Assembly (NCBI GenBank): GCA_040219275.1
Contig: JAVJSU010000042.1
Span: 1-64,000 of the forward strand
Direction of reading: 5' to 3'
Origin: JAVJSU01 sp040219275
GTDB lineage: Bacteria > Chloroflexota > Anaerolineae > Aggregatilineales > Phototrophicaceae
DNA length: 64,000 bases
Part shown: one piece after another, positions 7,960-15,465 of the stretch
Position numbering within the stretch: position 1 is the first letter of the stretch
Layout: each line of letters begins with the position of its first letter
The notes under the pieces: generated by a model
Told to the model about the DNA's origin: nothing
Database searches by the model: none
The model's input: only the letters and a program-made list of their open reading frames with translations
Position numbers and translations under genes: made by a program

Positions 7960-7985
7960 ATTCATTCATTCATTCATTCATTCAT
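7960..7985 (-). repeat. (TGAA) tetranucleotide repeat, 6.5 units
   Basis: ATTC is repeated about 6.5 times on the plus strand, reading TGAA on the strand of the glutaminase gene. It lies just upstream of that gene's ribosome binding site (AAGGA at 7955-7959) and 17 bases from the GTG start. Slippage here would alter leader length rather than reading frame. Confidence 0.85.
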
Positions 7986-7989
7986 CATG

Positions 7990-8075
7990 AACAGATTTTT
8001 TGATGAACCACAGAGACACCGAGTTCACAGAGAATAATTGAAGCGTTTTCCTTTGCGTCTTCGTGTCTTTGTTTT
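7990..8075. repeat. CACAGAGACACCGAG / CTTTGCGTCTTCGTG interspersed repeat
   Basis: The gap contains ACCACAGAGACACCGAG and CCTTTGCGTCTTCGTGTCTTT, an imperfect inverted pair. The same word family occurs at 35361-35401, 41598-41686, 57843-57896 and 58128-58172. Such sequences are common intergenic repeats in many environmental bacteria; their function is not known to me. Confidence 0.6.
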
Positions 8076-8124
8076 ATGCTTTTAATAACTAACGACTAAA
8101 AACTTCGCACTTCCCATTTTTTTC

Positions 8125-9033
8125 TTACTTTTTCCGATTTTTCTTGCGTGATTGCTTCGCCTGTTTGCGCTTTTGTTTCTTGGCTTTTGCATCTTGTGGT
8201 TTGCGCGGAAACATCGTTCGCACCGGATTAAAACGCGGGTCAAGCGAAGAGTCATCGTCCTCGTCAAATTCATCCGCTTCCATAGGATCGAAGAAATCCT
8301 CGCCCATCATATCGTTTGCAAAATCAGCAATCTCCAACATGATCTCGGTCATATATGTAATATCAATATGACCAGCTGTAGTCGCTTCGTCGATCAAGTC
8401 CGTAGAGTCTGGCTTTAATCCCATAAGTGCAATCGCTAATCGGGCATTCACCTGCGGGAAGTGCTCCGCGTGACGCTGAAGTTGTTGATAGAGCAATTCA
8501 CCGACCACAATATCCGCACGATCATAATGTAGGGCAATCACCATCAGGCAACCAATCGCCAGAAGCCGCGGTTCGATCCCATTGGGGTGTTCAGGATTCA
8601 GGTATTCCATCAAAGGTGGGATGGCTTTTACGCCGAAAATATCAAACACAAGCGGCATTTCTGACCGAACCCAGTCATCATCATCGTCCACGCGCCAGAA
8701 GAGATGGTCGATGAGATGTTGGGCGGTTTGCACGGCTTGCATCTGTGCCAACGCCCGCCATGCGTGGATGGGTGCCCACACCTCAAGCGGTTCTTCGCCG
8801 TTGTCGTCCCACGCCGCATTATGTAACGACTCGTCCGCCACCATCCGCATGAGTTCCGGCACATGTTTTTTACGGATGCCCAGATCATAATAATCAACAT
8901 CGGTGATTTCATTGCGCCTGCCAAGCGTCAAAAGTTGATCTACAGGCGGTGCATACGGTTGTGATTCGACTTCCTCTTCATCAAAATCATCTTCCGGTAA
9001 CGATATGCTATTTGATTGAGTTTCGTCGGTCAT
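8125..9033 (-). CDS. acidic HEAT-like helical repeat protein with basic tail
   Basis: The 302-residue protein is mostly helical. It has an acidic N-terminus (DDFDEEEVE), a central region of repeated helices (about 50-230) resembling DUF1186/HEAT-like proteins, an acidic segment near 255-270 and a strongly lysine/arginine-rich tail (KAKKQKRKQAKQ). The tail could bind nucleic acid or acidic surfaces. No enzyme motif is seen. It stands alone between repeat-rich gaps and the family assignment is tentative. Confidence 0.65.
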   Translation of the reverse strand: MTDETQSNSISLPEDDFDEEEVESQPYAPPVDQLLTLGRRNEITDVDYYDLGIRKKHVPELMRMVADESLHNAAWDDNGEEPLEVWAPIHAWRALAQMQAVQTAQHLIDHLFWRVDDDDDWVRSEMPLVFDIFGVKAIPPLMEYLNPEHPNGIEPRLLAIGCLMVIALHYDRADIVVGELLYQQLQRHAEHFPQVNARLAIALMGLKPDSTDLIDEATTAGHIDITYMTEIMLEIADFANDMMGEDFFDPMEADEFDEDDDSSLDPRFNPVRTMFPRKPQDAKAKKQKRKQAKQSRKKNRKK

Positions 9034-9089
9034 TGCACACCTTCACAATGGCTCAAAATTTTCTCTGAAATACAGTCAAAAGTGATGAC

Positions 9090-9137
9090 TTAAACTGTTT
9101 ACTGACAACTGTTTACTGACAACTGACAACTGTTTAC
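9090..9137. repeat. ACTGTTTACTGACAACTG repeat cluster
   Basis: Three near-tandem copies of CTGTTTACTGACAA fill the gap between the DtxR gene and the HEAT-like gene, running up to the DtxR stop codon. The same word occurs at 6363, 16603 and 33170. Confidence 0.65.
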
Positions 9138-9811
9138 TATTTCACTAATTCCACCATAATCGTGCCGGCGACATTATGACCAAGTAAGACCTGTGCATCG
9201 TCTTCAATCCGTAGGGTAAGGGGTCCGTCGAACGGGTCACGATCTAGCACTTCCACCTCACTGCCGAGCTTAAAGCCTTTTTCGAGGATGTGTTGAAGCA
9301 TATCATCACCTTCAGCGAGAAAGCGCGAAACCGTCGCACGGCTATGCAAATCAAGGTTCGTCAGGGCAATCAGATCACGGCGGGCGACGATGCCTTCTTT
9401 GGTCGGGATCGGATCGCCATGCGGGTCTACACTAGGATGACCGAGCTTGTCTTCTATCGCCAGAATAAAGCGTTCTGAAACCGCATGTTCCAGCCGTTCA
9501 GCTTCATCATGGACTTCGCTCAGATCATAGCCGAGTTCTTCTACGAGATAGAGTTCGACCAGACGATGACGACGGATCACCTGTATGGCGATTTCACGTC
9601 CGGCATCGGCGAGTTTGACCCCATAATAGCGTTTGTAATCAAGCAGGCGTGCATCGGCGAGGCGACGTGCCATGTCCGTAACGGACGGCGGAAATATGCC
9701 GAGGGATTCCGCGAGTGCATTTGTGGAAACACGATCACCCGTTTTTTGTTCGAGGACGTAAACCGCTTTCAAGAAGTTTTCCACAGATTCTGATCGTTTT
9801 ACTTTTGCCAT
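9137..9811 (-). CDS. DtxR/MntR-family metal-dependent transcription regulator
   Basis: The 224-residue protein has a winged helix at about residues 10-70 (VSTNALAESLGIFPPSVTDM is the recognition part), a dimerisation/metal-binding part (HRLVELYLVEELG, about 90-145) and a C-terminal FeoA/SH3-like domain (about 155-224). The family represses or activates iron or manganese uptake genes on metal binding. No metal transporter is next to it, so its targets lie elsewhere. The neighbouring HEAT-like and ADP-ribosylglycohydrolase genes are separated by more than 100 bases and are probably independent. Confidence 0.9.
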   Translation of the reverse strand: MAKVKRSESVENFLKAVYVLEQKTGDRVSTNALAESLGIFPPSVTDMARRLADARLLDYKRYYGVKLADAGREIAIQVIRRHRLVELYLVEELGYDLSEVHDEAERLEHAVSERFILAIEDKLGHPSVDPHGDPIPTKEGIVARRDLIALTNLDLHSRATVSRFLAEGDDMLQHILEKGFKLGSEVEVLDRDPFDGPLTLRIEDDAQVLLGHNVAGTIMVELVK

Positions 9812-9978
9812 TCACCTCTCCGAAAGGCTTCGTCACCAGTTCTTTTACGCGTTCTTTCAGGCTTCCCTCAGGCTTCCCTTGCGAGATGGTTTTATCATAC
9901 CACAAACCCATAGGCACGCTTCTTGACAGATGAATGGTTGATGTTGATGCGTTATTGCACACAGGGAGACTTAAAACT

Positions 9979-11004
9979 TTACATCGTGCTGAGTGTTTCC
10001 GCTAGCGTATCCAGCCTCTCACGGTATTCAATCCGGCTGATCCAATCGTATGACCAGCGATCAATCCCGTGATACGCCCCCGCAAAAGCCCCCGTCAGGC
10101 AGGCAATCGAATCCGAATCGCCACCCGTGAATGCCGCCCGCTGAATCGCCCGCATCGGATCATCGGGATACATCAAGAAGCACAATAGACCCGTCCCGAA
10201 GGCTTCTTCCGCGATCCAACCCTTGCCCGTAAAGTCGCACGGATCGGCTTCGTAATTGGTGACGAACAGCGCGTTATCGAGCCGTTCCAGAATTTCCATG
10301 CACTCGCTCCAGCCATGCGAAATATAATCGACTGGCGAGCGCATCATATAGGCACGTTTCCATAAATCACCGAGCCATTCTTCATGATAGACATCGCGCT
10401 GAGAACGGGCATATTCACGTATGCGCCGGACGAGCATTCGGGGCAATGTGCCGGTGCGGAGTTCATAAATAGCGAACGCGGTGAGATCAGACGCGGCGAG
10501 CGCAGTCGGATGTCCATGTGTGATCGCCGCCTGTAATTGGGCGATTCCGGCACGGGCGGTTTCATCGACCATGCCCGAAGGCAAACAACCCACCGCCTGC
10601 ACGCGCATATTCGCCCCACAACCTTTGGAACTGATGTCGCAAGCATCCTGCCAGCCTATGCCGTCAATGAGATTCTCGCAGGCATTCAGGCAGGTGCTCC
10701 CCGGTGCACGGTTATTTTCAGGATCGTTGTACCAGTCGATGAAACTTTTCACCAGTTGTTCCGCCAGCGAGTCGCGCTCAAACGGATGGGGCGCGTTGAT
10801 GAGTGCCTCACCAACCGCCAGCGCCATCTGCGTATCATCGGTGACTTTCGCCGCGTCGCCCGTGGAATTGCCGGGCAGTTCTAGCGGTCCGTTGGGCGGA
10901 TATTTGGTGAGAATATCGTCATACGACATAAATTCGGTTTCCGCGCCGAGCGCATCCCCGAACGCCATCCCGAATAAAGAGCCTGCAATGTGTCGATCAA
11001 CCAC
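9979..11004 (-). CDS. ADP-ribosylglycohydrolase (DraG/ARH family)
   Basis: The 341-residue protein has the dinuclear-metal motifs of ADP-ribosylglycohydrolases: TDDTQM at 55-60, GDALGAETEF near 16-25 and GGDSDS at 294-299. The family removes ADP-ribose from modified proteins, nucleic acids or small molecules. It is the last gene of a same-strand run: macro-domain protein, DarT-like transferase, NUDIX hydrolase, then this gene 40 bases on. This context suggests a second eraser beside the macro domain, perhaps with different linkage specificity. The family also includes enzymes for unrelated targets, so co-function is inferred. Confidence 0.9.
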   Translation of the reverse strand: MVDRHIAGSLFGMAFGDALGAETEFMSYDDILTKYPPNGPLELPGNSTGDAAKVTDDTQMALAVGEALINAPHPFERDSLAEQLVKSFIDWYNDPENNRAPGSTCLNACENLIDGIGWQDACDISSKGCGANMRVQAVGCLPSGMVDETARAGIAQLQAAITHGHPTALAASDLTAFAIYELRTGTLPRMLVRRIREYARSQRDVYHEEWLGDLWKRAYMMRSPVDYISHGWSECMEILERLDNALFVTNYEADPCDFTGKGWIAEEAFGTGLLCFLMYPDDPMRAIQRAAFTGGDSDSIACLTGAFAGAYHGIDRWSYDWISRIEYRERLDTLAETLSTM

Positions 11005-11044
11005 GTATTTTCATTCCTGATTTCGTAATCATTTAGTGTATATG

Positions 11045-11581
11045 TTAACTGCGGAGCAATGCCAGCGCCAATCCTGCCGCCCATGCCAGCACTTTAAATT
11101 CGCCCGCGAGTAACGCCTGTAACATCTGTTCACGGGAAAGCCGGACGAGCGTTTGTTCCTCAAGATCATCCACGATAGGCGTGCCGGTCAGACTCGCATT
11201 TTTGGCGAAGAACAGATGCGCCATGCCCGCGCCCCGGTTGGCATCCACGCGAAATGTGCCGAGCGATTCCCAATCGGTTGCGCTGTAGCCCGTTTCTTCC
11301 AGCAATTCACGTTGGGCGGCATCAAACGGCGCTTCGTCCGGTTCAATATAGCCACCGATGAGCGCCAATGACTCGCCCTCTATGCCATATTTCGCCTGAC
11401 GAAAGCACAAAAAGTCGCCGTTTTCGGTCTGGACGACGATGTTGGTATACGACGGCAACACCACCCATGACCAATCCGGGATGACTCGTCCATCCGGCAG
11501 TTCGACCTCGTGTTCTTCGACGGTCAAGAATTTACTATGCGCGAGAAGGGTGGTGCGCTTAAGGGTTTTCCATGCTGGCAT
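11045..11581 (-). CDS. NUDIX hydrolase, probable ADP-ribose pyrophosphatase
   Basis: The 178-residue protein has a perfect Nudix box at residues 77-99 (G-x5-E-x7-REL-x-EE-x-G-Y). The layout, with KTLKRTTLLAHSKFL at the N-terminus and LPDGRVIPDWSWV before the box, resembles ADP-ribose/nucleoside-diphosphate-sugar pyrophosphatases, which split ADP-ribose into AMP and ribose-5-phosphate. It starts only about 9 bases after the DarT-like gene stop and is probably co-transcribed. It could clear free ADP-ribose released when the macro or ARH proteins reverse modification. Exact substrate cannot be read from sequence. Confidence 0.88.
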   Translation of the reverse strand: MPAWKTLKRTTLLAHSKFLTVEEHEVELPDGRVIPDWSWVVLPSYTNIVVQTENGDFLCFRQAKYGIEGESLALIGGYIEPDEAPFDAAQRELLEETGYSATDWESLGTFRVDANRGAGMAHLFFAKNASLTGTPIVDDLEEQTLVRLSREQMLQALLAGEFKVLAWAAGLALALLRS

Positions 11582-11590
11582 ATGTTTCCT

Positions 11591-12586
11591 TTAGAACGGA
11601 ATATCATCCATACTTCTATATGTATTTGCATAAGCGAGATGATTATCGATGAACAGTTTTACCGAATAGTGTGATGTATCAGTCATATCTTCAATATTGA
11701 GATACACTGTATTGTGAACTGTTCCGGTTTCTCTTTGAAAAGAATACATTTTTTCTGAGTTCAAGTCGGTAACCTGTGCCACAATATCAAATGGTTCTAT
11801 ATCGCTAACATTTGATGGAAGATTGAAATTGAATACAATTTTCGTTCTACTTAAAGTCACTTTAGTTACATATGCCCAATAGCGGAAAAACAAATTATGT
11901 TCCGCGTTAAAATAGATGCTGTTCTGCCATTCATGCCATATAGGGTTTGGTAACAGAGATCGTAAAGTTTCCCGTTCTGCTTCAGAACGACACCATATAT
12001 ACCTTAAATTTTCTAAACCAATTCGTTGAGGAATAATTACTTCTGCTTGGCGGTGTAAAATTATCGTATCTCTCTCAGTCGGTGAAAATGCGCCATCATG
12101 ATAGATGAGGTCAAAGGGGAGTTTCTTAAAGTCGGAAGCCGCAGTATATACAAAGGTTCTGGGACTGGCTAAATTTCCTGTAGAAAAAGCTGAACTAGCA
12201 TCACAAAGAATGGGTTCAATATCAAAAAGTAAATAAACAGGTAGAGGACAATGAGCATCCCTTAGCTGGATACTGGGTTTAGGGCGAATTCCTTCATTTC
12301 GAAATAAAGTAGGGGTTCTAGGGCGGAAGTAAAACCGAACATGATCTTTCCATTTGTTTGCTGTTCCAGAAATGATCTCGCTACTTGCCGCATCAACAAA
12401 TTTTTGGGAATTATTTTCGAGTTGGTAGCGTGAAAGCAACTCGTTGCGCTTCAATATTTCGGCGACATTAGTGACATCTGTAAAATGAAACAAGAAATGG
12501 GGCCAAATCCGTTTCGCCCCTGTAGTTCCTGTCTGCAAATCCTTTAAATGTTTACGAAACTCATCTGCATCTGGTTTTTCAGGCAT
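11591..12586 (-). CDS. darT: DarT-like (DUF4433) DNA ADP-ribosyltransferase toxin with C-terminal extension
   Basis: Residues 30-210 follow the DarT pattern: FHFTDVTNVAEIL (H34), HVRFYFRPRTPTLF (82-95; NAD+-contacting loop), PVYLLFDIEPIL, and HRQAEVIIPQRI with likely catalytic E182, then LRYIWCRSEAERETL. DarT uses NAD+ to ADP-ribosylate bases in single-stranded DNA and acts as toxin or phage defence. The protein has 331 residues, whereas the compact DarT proteins I know have about 200-220; residues 221-331 form an added beta-rich part. The ATG overlaps the antitoxin stop (TAATG). Modified base and target motif cannot be read from sequence. Confidence 0.85.
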   Translation of the reverse strand: MPEKPDADEFRKHLKDLQTGTTGAKRIWPHFLFHFTDVTNVAEILKRNELLSRYQLENNSQKFVDAASSEIISGTANKWKDHVRFYFRPRTPTLFRNEGIRPKPSIQLRDAHCPLPVYLLFDIEPILCDASSAFSTGNLASPRTFVYTAASDFKKLPFDLIYHDGAFSPTERDTIILHRQAEVIIPQRIGLENLRYIWCRSEAERETLRSLLPNPIWHEWQNSIYFNAEHNLFFRYWAYVTKVTLSRTKIVFNFNLPSNVSDIEPFDIVAQVTDLNSEKMYSFQRETGTVHNTVYLNIEDMTDTSHYSVKLFIDNHLAYANTYRSMDDIPF

Positions 12587-13503
12587 TACGCTAATTCAAC
12601 TTTATACTCTTCAATGTCGGAGGTCGCATCGTATAAAGGAATCAACTGTAACCCAAATGCACTTGTATTTTCATCTAGAGTATTCCGTGAAAGCATCACA
12701 GGATGTAAATATGGTAATTGCATAAGCATACCCATTAACTTCGGTGCATATTCATCTAAACCCGATGGTAAGTTTTGTGGAATAGCATAGCCAGATGAAC
12801 GAATGTACTGCCACAAATCAAGCATACTATCTTTAGGTATTTCCACCTGTTCTTGTCGAGTAGACGTGATAACAACTGTCTCTTCTTCATCAAATTGAAC
12901 TGAAAACGAAGCGTCCGACACAGTTTCAGTGAATTGTCTTGTTGAATTGACCATGTGCTTTAAATCTTCCCAAAATTCAGTAAACGCCAGCGCCTGAGGT
13001 TCACTATGTAACCACTTGCTGATTTCCGCAACGTTTTTGTGTTCGGGAGTACGTAAACTAGGTGAACTATAACGGTGGATGTAAATATCAATAGGTAAAC
13101 CCCCTAAATATTCTTCCATCAATGGGCGAACCTGAGTTTCCCAATCCAATTCACCGTTTCCACAGCCAAGCATCGGAAATGAAATCGAATTAATACCTTT
13201 TTCTTCGTAATTTCTTACGAATTTCTTTAATCCTAATTCAATATATTCTGGTTTAGACTTATGTCTCCAATGGTTTTTCGTTGGAAAATTTAATACCCAT
13301 TTATGAGGAGTTTTATATATCCATAATTGTCCCATTTCAAACATATTCTGCTCACATAGTTGTTGATATTGTTTAAACATTTCTGGATATAGGCGTTTAA
13401 ATTGAAGTGCAATTCCTTTGCCCATTACTCCAACCGTGTTCACTGTATTTACAAGCACTTTAGCGGGGCTTTGAAATAAATCCCCAACAACATATGTAAT
13501 CAT
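12586..13503 (-). CDS. darG: DarG-like macro-domain antitoxin with unusual C-terminal domain
   Basis: The 305-residue protein opens with a DarG macro domain (1-150): VLVNTVNTVGVMGKGIALQF, NFPTKNHWRHKS with the likely catalytic K76, and FPMLGCGNGELDW. DarG macro domains hydrolyse ADP-ribose from DNA and so neutralise DarT. The C-terminal half (about 160-305) is not macro; it carries FDEEETVVITSTRQEQVEIP, an LWQYI helix and LPYLHPVMLS, and probably binds the toxin. It is the first gene of the set and overlaps the toxin by one base, as expected for translational coupling. Its promoter should lie in 13504-13763. Confidence 0.88.
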   Translation of the reverse strand: MITYVVGDLFQSPAKVLVNTVNTVGVMGKGIALQFKRLYPEMFKQYQQLCEQNMFEMGQLWIYKTPHKWVLNFPTKNHWRHKSKPEYIELGLKKFVRNYEEKGINSISFPMLGCGNGELDWETQVRPLMEEYLGGLPIDIYIHRYSSPSLRTPEHKNVAEISKWLHSEPQALAFTEFWEDLKHMVNSTRQFTETVSDASFSVQFDEEETVVITSTRQEQVEIPKDSMLDLWQYIRSSGYAIPQNLPSGLDEYAPKLMGMLMQLPYLHPVMLSRNTLDENTSAFGLQLIPLYDATSDIEEYKVELA

Positions 13504-13698
13504 CTGGACACTCTACTGAATAATTAACAGGTTCGTAATCTAACAAATATACTACAGCTAGTAAATAGAAAAGTTTGGAGATCATAATTTTAGAACAGAT
13601 ATTCTGCACTGTCAAATTAAGTTAATTTTGTGAAAAAGTGTGTACCTACATGACAATCCGCAACAGTCAGGAAATCGGCGGGTAATGTTGGGCGGATA

Positions 13699-13707
13699 TG
13701 CGATAAT
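13699..13707 (+). promoter_or_regulatory. extended -10 element before the SH3 protein gene
   Basis: TGCGATAAT lies 57 bases upstream of the ATG at 13764. It fits the TGn-TATAAT pattern found before several genes in this window, with one mismatch. No good -35 is seen. Confidence 0.4.
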
Positions 13708-13763
13708 ATAGTAACGCTTGGTCGCCTGAACCCGAATAGACAGTAAACGATGAGACAAATTTT

Positions 13764-15128
13764 ATGAAATTAAATGCCAATCACGCCAGTTTACTGGTCA
13801 TTATGTTGAGTACTCTGCTTTTAGTTAGTTCCATTTTCGTCATCGCGCAGGATGGTTCCAACACGGATAATGCCACCTGTGCCGTCGCGCTGGAAGATTT
13901 TTACGTTGTCGCCAGCGAAGCCTGTATCGGTGCGCCGATAGGGACGATCTGTAACGGGGGCATCCCGCCGAACGCCGAACCCGCAGGCGCGGTCAGCAAT
14001 TCACTCGCGCCGACTGGATCGCTGGTTGAAGCGGGTGTGGTGGATTCGTTAAGCACGTCCGCCTTTTCCGTTGAAGGGCATAACGGGGGCATCGTCTGGT
14101 TACGCACCGGAGATGCCAATATCAGCGCGTTGTTGCTCGGTGAGGTCAGTGTGCAGGATGTCACTCCACCGGATTTCCCCGCATGGACATCGTTGATCGT
14201 CTCAACCTCAGAAGCGCCTGCCGCTTGCGGAGTCGCGCCGCGCAGTGGCTTTGTGGTGCAGGGCGTTGACCGTCAGCAGGTGAACATGGTCGTGAATGGC
14301 GTGTCTCTGCGGATTAACGGCACGGTCATGGTGCAGACGCAGGGCGTGGAAACGGTTTTCCTGACGCTCGATGGCAATGTGCAGGTGATCGCGCTCGGTC
14401 AGACCGAAGGCATGGTCGCCGGACAGCAGGTGCGCGTCCCGCATGAAGCCGAGGATTTTACCCGCCCGACCAACGTGCCGACCTTGCCCCTGCCGTTTGA
14501 GGCGGATCGCGTGGCGAATTTCCCGTTTGCATTATTAGACCGTCCCGCGCTGATGCCCCAACCGGGCTTTGCCGCGACACAGGGCAACGTCAATTTGCGT
14601 ACCGCGCCGACGATCAATGCGGCATTATTGCTGGAAGTGCCGCCCGGCGAAATTATGACGATTCTGGGGCGCAATCCAGCAGGGGACTGGTATCATGTGC
14701 GCCTGACTTCCGGCTATACAGGCTGGATGTTCGCGGATTTGCTCCGTCGTGAACATGGCGCGATTGAAGCCGTCTATGAAAGTACGCCTGTCCCACCGCA
14801 ACGCTTCGGGCGCATCGGCACCAACGCGCAGGTGCAATCGCCAGATGGGGTACTGATGTATTCTGCGCCGGATTTGACATTTACGCCGATTAACACGCTG
14901 AACTTCGCGCAGGATGTGACGTTGTTGGCGCGGAGTCCCTATAGTCCGTGGGTGAAGGTGGATAGCAACGGGGCGGTTGGCTGGGTGCCACTGATCGCGC
15001 TGGATACACAGGCGATTATTGCCTCGCTGATCGTCGATTATGATGTGCCGCCGCCGCCCGAACCTACCCGCGTACCCGGTTCATTCGGCAACGCCTTCCC
15101 TGATCCGTCGTGCTTCCCGGATTGTTAA
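13764..15128 (+). CDS. secreted SH3-domain protein with FecR-like part
   Basis: The 454-residue protein has a signal peptide (hydrophobic LLVIMLSTLLLVSSIFVIAQ, residues 10-29). Residues 60-230 resemble FecR/filamentous beta-helix surface modules (SVEGHNGGIVWLRTG, then RQQVNMVVNGVSLRINGTV). Two bacterial SH3 domains follow: one at about 280-335 (GNVNLRTAPTINA, WYHVRL, GWMFADLL) and a more divergent one at about 355-420. The end is proline-rich with two cysteines. It is probably an exported cell-envelope protein binding wall or matrix. It stands alone, divergent from the DarG-like operon. Confidence 0.78.
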   Translation: MKLNANHASLLVIMLSTLLLVSSIFVIAQDGSNTDNATCAVALEDFYVVASEACIGAPIGTICNGGIPPNAEPAGAVSNSLAPTGSLVEAGVVDSLSTSAFSVEGHNGGIVWLRTGDANISALLLGEVSVQDVTPPDFPAWTSLIVSTSEAPAACGVAPRSGFVVQGVDRQQVNMVVNGVSLRINGTVMVQTQGVETVFLTLDGNVQVIALGQTEGMVAGQQVRVPHEAEDFTRPTNVPTLPLPFEADRVANFPFALLDRPALMPQPGFAATQGNVNLRTAPTINAALLLEVPPGEIMTILGRNPAGDWYHVRLTSGYTGWMFADLLRREHGAIEAVYESTPVPPQRFGRIGTNAQVQSPDGVLMYSAPDLTFTPINTLNFAQDVTLLARSPYSPWVKVDSNGAVGWVPLIALDTQAIIASLIVDYDVPPPPEPTRVPGSFGNAFPDPSCFPDC

Positions 15129-15430
15129 TGAAAGAAGTGGTAAACGACAGTTCTGGATAAGCAAACGATCATGATTGAAAGTCATTTTTTGGTAAAAGAC
15201 CATGAATATCGTAGCTTTTGGCTCTTAGCTGTTAGCAAAAAGCGGTGTTTTTTCAAACTAAAAGCCAAAAGCTAACGGCTAAAAGCTCTTTTTCGCAGAT
15301 GTTCACCTTAAGCAGAATTCAGGTGTTCAGTAACGGGCAATAAGTGTAGGGCGCGACCTGCTAGGTCGCCCTTTGTAATTAGTGAGCGGAGGTCGCCCTC
15401 TCAGAAAATGGTAGCTGAGTGATTTACAGG
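15129..15430. other. repeat-filled intergenic region before deoC
   Basis: No gene is seen. An imperfect long palindrome at about 15213-15289 is made of AGCTTTTGGCTCTTAGCTGTTAGC and its degenerate reverse, GCTAACGGCTAAAAGCT. A second palindrome of the GGGCGACC family lies at 15346-15371, followed by another partial GGTCGCCC copy near 15391. It probably holds the end of the SH3 gene transcript and the deoC promoter. Confidence 0.55.
15346..15371. repeat. GGGCGACC-type palindromic repeat
   Basis: GTAGGGCGCGACCTGCTAGG followed by TCGCCC forms an imperfect hairpin. Related copies, with GTAGGG and a variable loop, lie at 16554, 33213, 34652 and 50869, always between genes. Confidence 0.55.
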
Positions 15431-15439
15431 TGCTATAAT
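15431..15439 (+). promoter_or_regulatory. extended -10 element of deoC
   Basis: TGCTATAAT lies 27 bases before the chosen deoC start and is identical to the elements at 3040 and 20816. No clear -35 is visible. Confidence 0.55.
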
Positions 15440-15465
15440 ATCCAGAAAAAAAGGCGAATTTGACG

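Noticed and set aside
8144..8890. Several plus-strand frames over the HEAT-like gene
   Set aside because: Antisense shadows without family likeness or ribosome sites.
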